The notes beneath the pieces are model-generated. The model saw nothing but the letters and a program-made list of their open reading frames with translations. It did no database searches and had not been told where the DNA came from. The position numbers were made by a program, and so were the translations under genes. A stretch of DNA of 64,000 nucleotides from positions 1 to 64,000 of the forward strand of contig CANNZV010001819.1 in the NCBI GenBank assembly GCA_947561585.1. Direction: 5' to 3'. Of this stretch, positions 1-12,800 are shown piece by piece. Numbering within the stretch: position 1 is the stretch's first letter; every line of letters starts with the position of its first letter. This DNA comes from Caprella mutica. Taxonomy: Eukaryota; Arthropoda; Malacostraca; Amphipoda; Caprellidae.

Positions 1-1096
1 CCCAAAATAGTAACAAATTTTTAGTCTTGAAGAAGACGATTTATTCAAGATAATTAGTCAGATCGGTCGCGTTGGCCGCCATCTTAATTCTCTATTCCAC
101 GTGACTCACAGCAATTCTGTTTACTATGACGTGACCTCTTGTTTACATACATGACGTCACAGCCTACCCAGAATCAATTTGAATAATCATGGAACTGGGG
201 TACTATACTATTCTGTTTACTATGCTATCAATAATAGGAAATGCTAAAGTTAAAGACATTAAGAAATTCTCTATATGTATTTCATTCGTCCACCTCTAAG
301 TAGTTTCAAGATATATTATAATTATGGGGTTATAATGTTTAAGTTTGTGGTAGCTAAATAAAAATAAAATAATTTTAAAAAGTTGTAAATAAAGATTTCC
401 GAACTATTGCAAACTCATATTATGACCATGATAATATGCATGAATTTATGAGTACCAATATGTACTGCGCACCATATATTATAATATTATATATGCTATC
501 CACGTTTTGAATTACTTTTTATATATACGAATAATTCTATTTCCAGAATCCTAAACTAATAATAAAGAATGAAAACTTATCAAATGTGTTCAGCAGTTTC
601 TTTCTATCCGACTTAATTTCACCTTCAGTATGCTTTTTTAATAAATACTTGAATAATTGTTTTTCAATTACTTTGAATTTTGATTAAATATATGTTCTTC
701 TTCCTATACTGTAGTCGTAAAAGTTTTCACTCATCCGACGAGATAACCATATTTCAACTTCTCTACTATTATCTCACCAAGTGAAATAAGTTCGGTGCTA
801 TATAACTACTTCACCCAAATTATGGTTGATCCCAGGCAGCATAACTTACTTGGGACATAATTGGAACAAGGTTGCGTCATAGGGACTTGCTTGAGTACTT
901 GGGAGAAAATGTTATCCCAGGCATGTCCCAATGTTATCCCGATATTTTCTCCACTTCTTGTTAAAATTCACTGAACAGATGGTAGTTACCCCTCCCAAAT
1001 AAGCTATCATCCTTGAAATTTATATCTAAACTAATTTGGTTCGTTTATTTTGTGGAATATTACATCCATTCAATTTGTAAAATAGTAAAAGTAGGA
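1..1096. other. AT-rich intergenic DNA, no gene seen
   Basis: No reading frame with recognisable protein similarity and no splice-consistent exon was found. A TGACGTCA palindrome sits at 152-159. A GGGACA-rich patch at about 840-960 resembles one at 4855-4920, probably a decayed repeat. Confidence 0.5.
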
Positions 1097-1947
1097 CCTA
1101 GCTATGTATTTTTGTGCTTTAGGTCCACCTCTGATTTTCAATATTTTGACACTTTAAATAGATAAAAGGAACCATTTCAAGACGTTTATCACGAATACAA
1201 TTTTTTGTGAAAACTCTTCGTTTACGAGATATAACGCAATTAAGTTTCCAGTACAAAAATAAAATTAGGCATAACCTTTAGCTACTAGCCCTTTCTTCTA
1301 GACATTCCGCCATTTAGAGTTTTTTAATCAAATGGTTTAAATCATTTTGTGATTTGAAAAGTGGAAACGTTATCCTAGGTTGTTGTATTCGCTATTTAAG
1401 TGTACTGCACACTTCATGATTGTTTATTGACCTGGCAGGGGGGATTTGAGGCAGCATGCCCCTCAATATACATTTTTTAATGCTATATCAGATATAAACT
1501 AAGAAACTGCAATAATTATTATAATTGTACCTTCAAAGACCCCCTACCAAAATCGGGGTACGGTGAAGAGCCCCCCCCCTATTTCTATCTGAGTAGTTCT
1601 TCATTTGTTTAATTAGGTAAATAAGGATTAAAAAACAGGGAGGGGGGGGGGGGGTTCGTGACCGGGGGGGCTCATGACTGGGGGGGCTCTTGACCGGGGG
1701 GGGCTTATGACCTAGGGGTGCTCATGACCGGGGGGGGGGGGGGGCTCTTGACCGGGAGGGCTTATGAACTACACCCACCAAAATCAGCATACCGGAAATT
1801 AATTGTGCTATATATCGAGAACCAAGAATTTCCACAACAATTGGTATTCATGAAGAACATCTTAAAATTATACCTTTTATCTATATATTGTGTTAAGATA
1901 TCGAAAATCGGTGGCGGACCTAAAGCACAAATTTACCCCTAGCTAGG
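1097..1947. repeat. Foldback repeat with a G-rich centre
   Basis: The left arm (about 1097-1160, containing TTTGTGCTTTAGGTCC) is the reverse complement of the right arm (about 1872-1945, containing GGACCTAAAGCACAAA). The middle, about 1565-1770, is a run of G-rich units of the form GACCGGGGGG-CTCATGA that look like slippage products. The right arm touches the next element at 1945. No transposase is visible, and the class is unknown. Confidence 0.6.
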
Positions 1948-2013
1948 GTCAAGCAGGTAAATTGCGGCACGCTAACTAACTGCGACCTCTAACAACAGAA
2001 ACCATGAATTAAA

Positions 2014-3273
2014 TAGTTAGAAGGATACTCGCACTCGACAGATATACCGACAAAAAAGAAGAAGATGACGTCACTTGGAATACGATTTGAAGGTTCTTGT
2101 ATTGTTTACTTTGAGTCTGTAGCTCAATACTAGCTTTTCTGTAGCTTAAAGGTCCCCTCCAAGCAAATATTTTTACTGCTTTATTCAACGAGGCTAATGT
2201 TTCTAATCATTTTGTTGCAAACCGCATCAAATTTGGTAACATATTTTTAATTTTATATGCTTTAAAAGATTTTTGTAATTAAAACTCTACAAAACCTATT
2301 TTACTTCCGACTTACTGATTTAAGAAATTTTCAGCCTGAAGAAAAAGAATGTACACCATTTGTTTTGATTGTCAACTAGGTATTAGATTTAATAAATCCA
2401 TTTAATATTCGTGTATAGGTATAAAATTGAATGAACCTATAATAGAAACGTTTATATAGTTTAAGAAACAATTAATATCTAAAAAAATGGCCGAAAACGC
2501 ATGGTAAGTTTATAAAATTCAAATTTGTAATCATAACAAAGGGTGTGCAATCTTCTTCTTGAGCATCAGATTAGAGATTCGCTCAATTGTTGCTCACAGA
2601 ATACTAAAAGACTTTAAAAACGAATTATAAAATATATACTGAACCGAATTGTATGCGGTTTGCAGAATAATGATCGAAGACCTTAGTTCTATAATGATAT
2701 GTTATAAACTCATTTTTTTCCCGGAGCCTGGAGAGGACCTTTAATACTAGTTTTCAGAATACTGCTATTGGCTACTTTATTCTATACAGTTCTTTTTTTT
2801 ATTCAATTTGTTAATTTGTTTATATATATTATGAACAACAATATAAAGTTAGTGATCTATGATTTTCATTCATTCCTTAATTGAAGAAATCCGCCGACAA
2901 ATATTAATTATATATATTTCACCATATCGATTTTATCTTGATAAATAGTTCTTATACCTACATTTTTATATTAGAAATTATTCTATATACATAGTTCTTC
3001 AATTTCAATCATTGTTGGAGAATACACAATCGATCGAAGTCGACACAAATCCAATTATTATTGAATATCATCTGAACTAAATTCAATAAATAATTTCAGT
3101 ATTTGGTATATATATAATTATATATTAACATTTACGATGCATTTAATTATCTATTTGACCAAGTAATCAAAAATATTTCCGATGCGAGTATCTGTATACC
3201 AGGTGACGTCATAAGTCGCTCGCTTGACGTCACACTTTCGCGTCATTTTCAAGTGCGAGTACCCTTCTAACTA
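2014..3273. mobile_element. Inverted-repeat element inserted in the AGGGTC MITE
   Basis: The terminal inverted repeats are TAGTTAGAAGGATACTCGCA at the left and a near-perfect reverse complement ending CCTTCTAACTA at the right. The element is about 1.26 kb and non-coding. It is itself interrupted by a TTAA-flanked MITE at 2150-2740. TGACGTCA palindromes lie near both ends (2066, 3204, 3225). The superfamily is unassigned because no clear target duplication is visible. Confidence 0.7.
2150..2740. mobile_element. piggyBac-type MITE, copy 1 (591 bp)
   Basis: The element is flanked on both sides by TTAA (2146-2149 and 2741-2744), the target duplication typical of piggyBac transposons. The ends are AGGTCCCCTCCAAGC at the left and GGAGCCTGGAGAGGACCT at the right. 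A second copy of exactly the same length lies in opposite orientation at 57527-58117. It has no transposase, so it would need one supplied in trans. Confidence 0.85.
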
Positions 3274-3489
3274 TATAATTAATGAACAGAAACATCATAG
3301 CTTCAAAAAACACGTTGAAAATTTAAATTGATAAAGTATAGCATGCACTGCGTTTCTTTTGATAGCTATAATGCAATATTTCAATGTAATTTCGGTTCAC
3401 AATGTTTTAGAGACTGACTCACTTGAGAGGGCCGCAAGTAAAAATTAAAGAGCCGCAATTTACCTATGTGATCCTACTCTGCTAATAAT

Positions 3490-4210
3490 GGTGCGTTCCC
3501 GTGCTGAAGAACTCGAAGGAAGTTCCAGTTCCACAAGAACCAACAATTTCTGTGACGAAGAACGTTCGTCAAGTTCGTGGAACTCGACGACACGGTAGAT
3601 AAGGTGCGTTCCCGTGCTGAAGAACTCGGAGGACGTCCCTGTTCTCAATTTGTAAATTAATAATGGACATAATATTACACGTTTTGAGATTAATTGATAA
3701 TTAATTAAACGGTTTAATTCCACCAAACCAAATTAGTGATTATTAATATCTCTAATTAATTAGTGATATTAATTCCTAAACCACGGAATCGTACATATTG
3801 AAGTGGTTGCACGGGAACGCTAACCGAGGGACCGTACTTCGTACCTTAAAGGAACGTTCTTCGAGTTCTTCAGCACGGGAACGCACCAATAGTACGTCGA
3901 GCTGTCCCTCTTGGCAGCCGTGACGTCACAAACGTAAATAAACAAACGAAAAAGGCGGAAGAAACACCTGTTCTTATTTGTAAATTAACAAAATTGATAA
4001 TTCACATAGTATTACATGTTTTGAGATTAATTGATAATTAATTAAACGGTTTAAACCCAACAAACAAAATTAATGATTGTTAATATCTCTAATTAATTAG
4101 TGATATTAATTCCTAAACCACGGAATCGTACACATTGAAGTGGTTGCACGGGAACCGTACTTCAAACCTTGAAGGAACGTTCTTCGAGTTCTTCAGCACG
4201 GGAACGCATC
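3490..4210. repeat. Direct pair of ~250-285 bp repeats with GGTGCGTTCCCG ends
   Basis: Two copies of one unit (3603-3887 and about 3960-4210) share a long AT-rich core containing GATATTAATTCCTAAACCAC. Both end with TTCAGCACGGGAACGCA. The inverted form, TGCGTTCCCGTGCTGAA, opens the region twice, at 3491 and 3604. The layout suggests one inverted-repeat element inserted into or next to another. A TGACGTCA palindrome separates the two units at 3921. Confidence 0.7.
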
Positions 4211-4690
4211 ATAATACTGATCGAGATTACAGATAAGGCCTGCATCTCTCCAGTTTCTTTAGACTCTAGATTTTATGAATTATTTCTGCATTTGAATTAT
4301 AAGTATGTATTCTTTCATTCGTAAATTTGTTTTGACAAGTGTCAGTTATTCTGATCAAGATAGCTGTTATAATAGTTGTTAACTTGTATACATTACTGCT
4401 ATGAATAAATTAAATAACCTTCAATAACTCTATATGAAGAACTAACTGTCTGTAAATATGAGACAGCTTCGATCTTAAGATGATAGTATTTCCTCTTATT
4501 TTAGAGCTAGCTCTAAACACAGAGTGAAACTTCTTTCCATTTATCAAATACAGTATAGCTTATAATTAATTGTTTTTCAAACAATTACATAATAATATCT
4601 TTTGTAAGATGAATAATCAAGAAATTAAGCAGATATTTAATTATTATGGAAATGACTGCATTCACAGAGTATCTAATCTGCATTCATGAA

Positions 4691-4838
4691 CAATGTCACC
4701 GACGGTGCATGGTAGGTGACTCTTTTCTAGGAGCCACTTTCCTGTCTGATTTCTTCTTTTAGTTCCTTGTTTATATTTTCCTTTTGACGTCGGCGATGTA
4801 GACTTTAGTTCAGAGGCAGAGGTTAAGCCCCTAATAAA
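4691..4838 (-). repeat. SINE-like dispersed repeat, fragment
   Basis: This is a fragment of the repeat best seen at 37315-37640 and 31412-31735, here in reverse orientation. Diagnostic stretches are GGAGCCACTTTCCTGTCTG and TTTTCCTTTTGACGTC, ending in the TTAAGCCCCTAATAAAAT edge. It is non-coding. Confidence 0.7.
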
Positions 4839-6091
4839 ATAAATAATTTTTTTGGGACAACCTTGTGATTAGTATTACTTACGGGACAACATTGGGACAT
4901 CATTGTTCTAATGTTGTCCCAACAATTTTGCTTCGCTGCACGAGCATACATTTTAGAGACATTATTGCAACATTGAATGTGGTTTACTTTCAAACAGGTA
5001 TGTAACATTTACAGATATGTTGTTGTTCAAACTAAAAGTAGCTAATCGTATACTTAATTTGAGAAATAATACAAAATGAAATTAATGAAAAAAATTAATA
5101 ATTATAAAATAATAAATTAATGCAGTTTCCCTCATTTTAAATATTTTAAAATTCAATAATAATTCTTTGATATATATGAAAATTATTTTACATTCTATAA
5201 CTAAAAATCTAATTATTTAAAGTAAAATAACAGCACAGACTCGCCCAATCCAGCGAAAAGTTAAATAAGGTTTGCAATTATAAGTATTGCAAAAAAAGCT
5301 GTACGTTATAAATAAGACACACCTTAGATCACATGCATCACCTATTTTCAAAAGTTTGAAATACTGAATATTAAAAGTTTTTACACTTTAAAAATTGCTT
5401 CATATCTCTATAAAACAATTAATTTACAAGACTTTGATCCAGCCATGCTACGATTCATTCAAACTCAGACTACTCACCATAACTATCCTACTAGGATAGT
5501 AATATTAAATTACCTAGATATATTTGAAATAAAACTAAATCTTGTATACAATATTCTGGTATTAAAATTTGGAATTGTATTAATAGTGATTTTAACTACT
5601 AAATTTTGATAAATTAAAAAAAATATATAAAATATGGTTAACACAAACTCAGTAATGTTCACGAATCATTGTATGATAATGATTCATTAACAAATCACTA
5701 TATAATAAATTTTGTTGGTGGCCAAAATCCATGTTACTTATTTTGTTTCTATTTTTTAATAAATAATTAGGTTGCCTGTGAAGCTTAGGCTTAATTGGGC
5801 CATATAGCACCTATTTTTATAAGTATATTTTTCTTTTATAGTTCAGGGAGGCCCCGGCCCTGAAACTAATGTAAAGGGCGCTTTATGTTCAATAAATAAA
5901 TATTTTTAGAGATTCAAAGCCATCTTAATTTATTCATATTTATTCATAGAGATAAAAAAGAGGGGTTCGTGTCCGGGGGCTTATGACCATACCCCATCTT
6001 GAATACCATGTTAGTCTATACGGCAGTGACCTGCACTGATGGAAAGACTGATCGTTAATGGACGTCCTCGTTCAGCGCCTGAAGGAATTCC
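4839..6091. other. AT-rich intergenic DNA, no gene seen
   Basis: No supported gene. Short GGGACAACATT motifs near 4855-4920 recall those at 840-960. The rest is low-complexity A/T-rich sequence. Confidence 0.45.
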
Positions 6092-6095
6092 TTAA

Positions 6096-6661
6096 AGGGG
6101 CAGTTCAGTCAAAATCAAACTATTGTCAAATTGGTCCTAAAATGATTTAGTATATTTATTTATGTAACATTAGAATATTCGTTGATTTTAGAAATGTTTA
6201 TATAAAAAGTATATTGTAAATTCGTGGCGCCATCTGAGGACTGCGGTGGACCGCGTAACTAATCATTGTAGTTAGTACGTAAACAAAATGATAACCAGTC
6301 CCAGACTTGAATTGGTTATTAACTTATGAAAACGGTGAAAAAGAGTTTGTGAAATTGAAAACTGTCCTTCGAGTCAATTAGATTTAGTTTTGAAAAGAAA
6401 ACCATCTCTTCATAAATTACCTGTTAATACTGTTGATAGAAAAACTGTTCACATATTATCAGCTGTAAAATGTAAACAAATAGTACAGAGTGGTGGCGCC
6501 ATCTGTAGGAGGACGCAGGAACTAAATCGAATTTATAAAATATGATATATATCGCTTATTATATTTTTTTCAACCGTTTAATTCTACAGGAATGCTTTAT
6601 TCTTACTAAGTGATCGTTCAACATTAATATTATGAAAACAAAAATTGACTGAACTGCCCCT
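6096..6661. mobile_element. Second TTAA-flanked MITE family (566 bp)
   Basis: The perfect terminal inverted repeat AGGGGCAGTTCAGTC / GACTGAACTGCCCCT is bounded by TTAA at 6092-6095 and 6662-6665. That is the piggyBac-type target duplication. The interior is unlike the 591-bp family and has no coding capacity. A GGCGCCATCTG word occurs in both halves (about 6226 and 6495). Confidence 0.85.
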
Positions 6662-6814
6662 TTAAGGCCTGACTGACCGTGAATAGCACGCTTAACGATG
6701 CGACGATGAATTTACCATGCCATGAATTTACAATGCGATGAATTTACCAGCGAAGAATTTACTGCGATGTATTTTCTCGGTACCGATTAGGTGAGCCCTG
6801 GTATAATCCAGTAC

Positions 6815-7024
6815 TCACTGCAGCACGTAGCTAATTTGAGCTCCAGCATTCAAAAGCATACAAGCATCCAATTGACCATTCTTCACTAAGATTGTAGTCT
6901 CGTGACAATGTGGATGTTTCCCACACCATGCAACTTCATTTTCTCTCTTCAAATCTGAGAAATTCAATCCTAAGGGGTCAGTAGACAATAAACCAACCTT
7001 CACACTTCCATCGGCTTGATTCAT
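6815..7024 (-). pseudogene. Retroelement aspartic protease remnant
   Basis: A 69-codon frame contains a Cys-His patch (WCGKHPHCH) followed by LLNAGAQISYV. The latter fits the active-site region of a retroelement aspartic protease, but the catalytic D-T/S-G triad reads N-A-G, so it should be inactive. It lies 3' of RT and RNase H fragments on the same strand. That is the wrong order for a gypsy pol, so it may belong to a different insertion. The family call rests on this motif only. Confidence 0.45.
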
Positions 7025-7319
7025 TTGGCAAATATACAGAACCTTCTAATTAACTGTCTCCATCAAGGGTTTGAGCCAGCCAAATATTGTATATAGTTGT
7101 CTCTGAAAATGGCGAAACGTGAATTACTGGCATGACATCACAAACATGTTCAAACACTACGCATTTAAATAAATGCGAGAAAGCAGAAAACATATCGTCA
7201 CACAGGAGTTGATCATGCTTGAGCCATTACCTTCATCTACGTATGAAGACACTTATTCTTTATCAGAAGATAATGATCATGGTCCTTGGTCAGTTTTTCA
7301 ACCAAAAGTGCCCGAAGAG

Positions 7320-7500
7320 CTTAAACAAAATTAGGTAGTGGCTTACCAAGTCCTTCGGGAAGATCAACCATAATAAGGGCTTCTCTAGTGTCTGAGACAG
7401 ACGTGGATTGGCTCATTCTCGAAAGGGCATCAGAAACGATATTCTCTTATCTCTATCTGGAGTGTACTTGATTACAAAACTGTGATTAATAAGCTCACTT
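7320..7500 (-). pseudogene. Gypsy-type RNase H C-terminus remnant
   Basis: On the minus strand a frame reading IKYTPDRDKR shifts into DALSRMSQS. Together they match the end of a gypsy RNase H/connection domain, where the canonical stretch is an ...A-D-(A/S)-L-S-R motif. At least one frameshift is present. It lies downstream, on the same strand, of the RT remnant at 8945-8558, in the order expected for pol. About 1 kb of unrelated DNA separates them. Confidence 0.5.
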
Positions 7501-8557
7501 ACAGTTTTGGTGATTTTCCTATTAGATAAATCTTCAAATTATATCGTTGAAGTTAGTAACGATGTTCAGTATGAACTACAAATTCAACCTCAAAAACATA
7601 AGTTTTAAAAGAACGAACCGTCCATCTAATGAAAGCAAGTTCTCGTCTCGAGGTGCTATATTGCTATTCAGTTTCATTAAAACTTACCAAGGCGTAAGTG
7701 ATCTTTCTGAAAGTATCACTTATAATATGGTTAAAGCATGCTTCTACATGTGTGGCCAATGAATTTGGCATAACCGAATATTTTGATTTTTTCGTTATCT
7801 AGCTTCTAATTGTTGTTAGTTTGTGATTGGTCACATTAGAAATCACAATTGAGCATAAATAATAACAATCCTTGCAAGAAAATAATGGTTAGTAACTCTT
7901 TATTAACACAAAACGTCTGATGACTAATAATTACAGTGTTGCCCACGCTTCTTCAATACATCTTTGTTGTGCTTTGGCTTGGTGTGAAGCAAAGATTCTG
8001 TAATATTCTGGTCAATTAAGTTCCAATCTAACTCAATCAACTCGCAAAGTTGTCCGAAATTGGTGGATTTCATTTTATTTTTTCTGTTTTTGACAATTGA
8101 CAACAAATGTTCGACCGAATTTGGTTCGGTAGAGTTCAGTGGCCTTGGACCCAAAATTTCTACTTCTTTGGCTTCGAGGACTTCTTGACAACTCTTGCTG
8201 TGTTGCAGGTTGATGATCATTGCGGACTTTAAATTATCAATTCGAATTCATCAAATTTAAATTAGTTTCATATAATTTATTAGGAAATTTGGCCGTATAA
8301 TGAAAAAATAAGTGTTTGCCAAACTTATTGGCCACACCTGTGTACCATATCAAAAAGCAACCGTCATCAGCACCTTGAGTGTTTTGTATGATACGTCCAT
8401 TTCCTCAGCCCACTGGATGTTGCAGTCTTTCTTGTATTCCTGCCACCTGTTGCTTGACTATGGGAATGCATTATGCTGAAAGTTCAGCAAGCCCTAAAAC
8501 TCTCAGCTGAATTTTGCATTTAGATTGTGGGAAGTGTTAACAGTTTGAAAATAGGAA
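7501..8557. other. Spacer between two gypsy fragments, unrecognised
   Basis: It holds a 98-codon minus-strand frame (8220-7924) with a Glu/Lys-rich composition and the stretch LLSIVKNRKNKMKSTNFG, and no family I recognise. It could be retroelement sequence or a later insertion that split the RT from the RNase H. No splice signals were found. Confidence 0.3.
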
Positions 8558-8945
8558 TCAGGCGTACCTACTTGAATCGTCAACACTTACAACATAGCCT
8601 GAAAATTCTAATTTATTACAAAACTTCTTACATTTTGCCATGTTCTGTTTTACTCCATGTACTTTCCAAGTCTGTATGACCTTCTCAACCAGTTGATGTT
8701 CTTCGCAGCTATTCCTCATGATCAGCGAAACATCGATATACACCCCTACCTTCCTACACGAAAAACCACTTAATATCGTCTGCACAGTCCGCCGGAACGT
8801 ACAAGGCGCATTCTTCAGTCCGAATGAGAGTCTCTTGAACTGCCAGTGGCGGTGCGTCATCAAAAATGTAATGTATACATGATTTATAATCAGAATGTAC
8901 TTGATAGTATCCATTCATTATATCGAAGGTTGTGAAGTACTGCAT
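8558..8945 (-). pseudogene. Gypsy-type reverse transcriptase remnant
   Basis: Two overlapping frames carry RT palm motifs in order: FDIMNGYYQV, then LSFGLKNAPCTF (motif B), then VYIDVSLIM where Y-(I/V)-D-D is expected, then LEFSGYVVS. A frameshift of about 100 bp separates the first motif from the rest. The second catalytic Asp of the YxDD box is replaced, so the enzyme would be dead. The motif set is that of Ty3/gypsy pol. Confidence 0.75.
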
Positions 8946-9881
8946 TCCATATTAATATATATGGGTCAATACTAATCCCCGGTCATTCGATCCCTGTACC
9001 ATTTGATCCCCGGTCCCTTGATTCCTGGTTAATTGATTTCCCGTCATTATATTTATTGTATATATACTTAGCAAATACTTATTTTGCATTCTTCATTTAT
9101 AATCAAATTGACAACTACTATTTATATAATGAGTAAAAATACAGATATTTACCATAACAAAATTAAAACAACTAGAAATGATTGCTGCAACAAATGTCTT
9201 GAATTTCGTGATAGTTATCCAGCAATAACAACAGACCACAGTTTTCTAAGATTTTAGTCATTGAAAACTATATATTGCACCTGATATATTAAGTGGCTTT
9301 TATGTTATAAAAGAACCAATACCTCATAACTCAAGAGTTTCACTGTAAAGAGATATTGTTGGAATTCTGTGTCGATGTGTGAAAAATTCATTTCTCCAAA
9401 TAAATTGCATTTTTCCAACAGCTAATTATTATGTGTGAATCATAAAAGACGGAAAATGTTTTCACAAGTAAATGTAAACATTGTGTATGAACACGTCAGA
9501 CGTGACAGAGCTATGCTCTTACCACATTCAATTTATTTTGACTTTTATATTTAATCTAACTAAATGATCAATGCACTGTTTACATGCTTATTATTGATTA
9601 AAATTTATTCATAGTGTCTTAAAAACATAATTGTCATATATATCTTTCCAAACTTTATTCAAATTATGTTTTAATATTCTTATTAGTTTCAAACTTCGCT
9701 CCTAGATGTCGCTCTTTACTCATTTATTCGCCTAAATTTCATTTATCTATATATATTAGATGCACAGTTCAAATTCTGGTGTTTTTCATTGAAGCAGATT
9801 GGAAAGTACAGCCTAACTAAGTAGTGTTGCTCTAGCTTCTCCTGAATTCTTGTTTTCACAAGAAATCTTATCTAGTTAGAC
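8946..9881. other. Intergenic DNA upstream of the TRAM gene
   Basis: No gene was found. At about 8962-9050 short imperfect repeats of the type ATCCCCGGTC-ATTCGATCC occur. The stretch just before 9882 should contain the TRAM promoter and 5' UTR. No convincing TATA box stands out. Confidence 0.4.
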
Positions 9882-12800
9882 ATGGCTCCAAAATTGTCAA
9901 GAAAAGCTAAAAACCCCCCAATTTTAAGTCATGAATTTGTTATATTAAACCATGGTGATATATTTTCATGTATTGCTGTTGTATTTGTAATGGGGTTAAT
10001 GTTCCAAGTAAGTACCTACCATTCTATGATTCTAGTTTTAGACTGAGTTATTCTTACAACTTTACAAAAGCAATAACTATTACCTATTATGTACCTATTA
10101 GGTACAGATTATAGATATAAAGTAAGAATTGCCCTCTAGTCTCCAACAAAAAGTCAAAAAGACAATTCTGGATCTGGTATCTGCAAGTGGAGTGGGCCTG
10201 GGGCCAGACCGCCACTCTGGAAAAGGTGGTCTCTTCCCAGTCTGCAGAATGTGTCTCTTCTACCGCAGAGATTTTAATTTGAGAGACAGTTACTCTCTGA
10301 CTCTCAGTAGCAGATTCAGAATCTCTCGCAGCTAAATTAATGGTAACAGGAACTAATTCAAAATCTCCCGCAGCTAAATTAATGGTAACATAGGAATTAA
10401 TTCAAGATCTCCCGCAGAGATCTCCAATTTCTAAAAATTCAATCAAAAACTCCCGCAGAGCCAGTCTGGAAAACTGCTTAGGCTAACAAATGAATTTTAT
10501 ATGCTAAATGCTGCGGATTATACAATTTTAAGCAATTTACCATTAATTTTTTAAGTCTGTAAAACTCCAACAGAGTAATTAGTTCATCAGAAAGCACCTA
10601 CTTTTCCAGACTGGCCGCAGAGACCAAGTAATAAAGCATGTCCAAACTCGCCATTTTAATGGCGAGTTTGTGATAGTTATTTTGAGCCCTTCAAATGCAA
10701 ATGGCGAGTTTTATCTATTTTTCTCCTATGCTACAATGTTATTTTGGAGAGGATTTATGAAAATTTGATCATTTTGGAGAGAATTTGTTGAATTTTGGAG
10801 AGAGCTGGAGTCTTGGAGAGGCAAATGGCCAAGTAATAAAGAATGTCCAAACTCGCCATTTTAATGGCGAGTTTGTGACAGTTATTTAGAGCCCTTCAAA
10901 TGCAAATGGCGAGTTTTATCTATTTTTCTCCTATGCTACAATGTTATTTTGGAGAGAATTTATGAAAATTTGATCATTTTGGAGAGAATTTGTTGAATTT
11001 TGGAGAGAGTTGGAGAGACAAATGGTGAGTTTATGAGACATACTATTTCACTTGGGCAAATGGTGAGTTTATGAGACATACTATTTTACTTGGCGCAGAG
11101 AGTCTTAGAAAAATGTTCCATATTCTGCAGACTGGCAGTCTGCAGAATATGGAACATTTTTCCAAGACTCTCTGCGGGAGTTTTTTATTGAATTTTAGAA
11201 ATTGGATATCTCTGCGGGAGATCTTGAATTAATTCCTATGTTACCATTAATTTAGCTGCGGGAGATTTTGAATTAATTCCTATGTTACCATTAATTTAGC
11301 TGCGGGAGATTCTGAATCTGTTACTGAGAGTCAGAGAATAACTGTCTCTCAAATTAAAATCTCTGCGGGAGAAGAGACACATTCTGCAGACTGGTTACTT
11401 GGCAGACTGGGTCTCTTCTGATGGATTAATCACTCTGTTGTAGTTTTGCTAACCTTAATACAGTAATAATTCAATGGTAACTGTATGATCCGCAGCATTT
11501 AGCCCCATGTTTTAAAGTATGGACTAAGTCGCCAGTATATTGGCGACTTTTGGGGGGTTAAATAAGTTGTAAAACCTGTAAATAACAAGTAAATCCCTGC
11601 TTAAATAGTCTCAAGAGATACACATGCATCAGGCAAGAAGCATAAGGGTATTTGCAAGTGTAAAATCTTCACTAGGAAGCCAAATTTCTTTTTAAAGTAT
11701 TTTAAATGTGGCGACCTCAGCGACCTGGATCCATTTTCTCACTAAACTGGCAACTCTCCTGCCATACTTTAAAACATGGTTTAGCCAACTGCCCAAGGTA
11801 TTTTCCAGAATCCAGAGTGGCCAGTGGCACTGGCCCACAGGCGGCAGGCCCAGTGCCATATTCCAGGGACCAGAGGCTGAAAAAATTTTGAGCCAAAATT
11901 TTAGAAAAATTCTGAGCCAAGCTAATTTGGCTCATTTTTCAATTTTTTGACGATAGATATTAGATTTCAAGCCAAAAATTAACATGGGGTCTGAAAATTA
12001 ATGGTAACATAAAACATAAGAATAAAAATATATCTAAATAGCTAAAAATCCGCAGACTTTGCTAGAATATTATTTCCAATTCTAAAGAGGAAAAATTTCA
12101 CTCGAGTCACTGTCACTGACAAGTCGGACTCGATGCCCATGTTACAGAGTATGTCAGTTAAAGCCAATTAATTGGCTTAGATTTCAAAAGGTCAAAACTC
12201 AGATATGACTGATATGTCTAATTGGCTTAAAATTTTGAATTAATTACTATGTTCCCATGTTAATTTTGGCTTGAAATCTTCTAAAAATGAGTCAAATTGG
12301 CTTGGCTCAAAAATTGGCTTACAATTTTTCAGCCTCTGAAACATGGGTCGATCAGTGATGGAATTTAGTATTTACCATGAAATTATTGAAATACAGTCTG
12401 CCTGTCTGGAAAACTCAAATTTTAACAGAGTTACTCATGAATACTCAACCTTGGAGTTTATTAATGAATATCCAGTCTGCAAAGTGTGTCAAATCTGTCA
12501 CAAAGATTTCATATTTCAGGATAGTAAGTCTCCAAATTTTTTCAAATTTGTCTGCAAAATGGCCAAATTTCTTCAATATGTCTCCAATAGTAACATGTAA
12601 ACATAGGAATTAATTAGAAAATAGTCACCATGATCTTGTTTTGATGAATTTTCCCTCCAATATAGTCTCCAAAGATCTTTGGCGACATGGATGCGCTTTG
12701 CAGACTAGATGAATATTAATAACCCTGCTCAGTATTTTTAAGCATGCATACCTAGTTCAATTTTTAAAAATATTATGAAATATATAACTGATTTTTACAT

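Larger units (their letters stand above)
1945..3475. mobile_element. MITE with AGGGTC ends, split by a nested insertion
   Basis: The ends form an inverted repeat: AGGGTCAAGCAGGTAAATTG at the left and CAATTTACCTATGTGATCCT at the right. An uninterrupted relative of about 233 bp lies at 18134-18366, and a diverged one starts at 50879. Here the same sequence is pulled apart: the left part is 1945-2013, the rest 3274-3475, and another element lies between them. It has no coding capacity. Confidence 0.75.

Noticed and set aside
1565..1770. G-rich runs as G-quadruplex regulatory sites
   Set aside because: They could form quadruplexes, but they sit inside a foldback repeat with no gene nearby and look like slippage products.
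7924..8220. 98-aa minus-strand frame between gypsy fragments
   Set aside because: No domain, splice signals or similarity could be recognised. It is recorded in the spacer entry, not as a gene.
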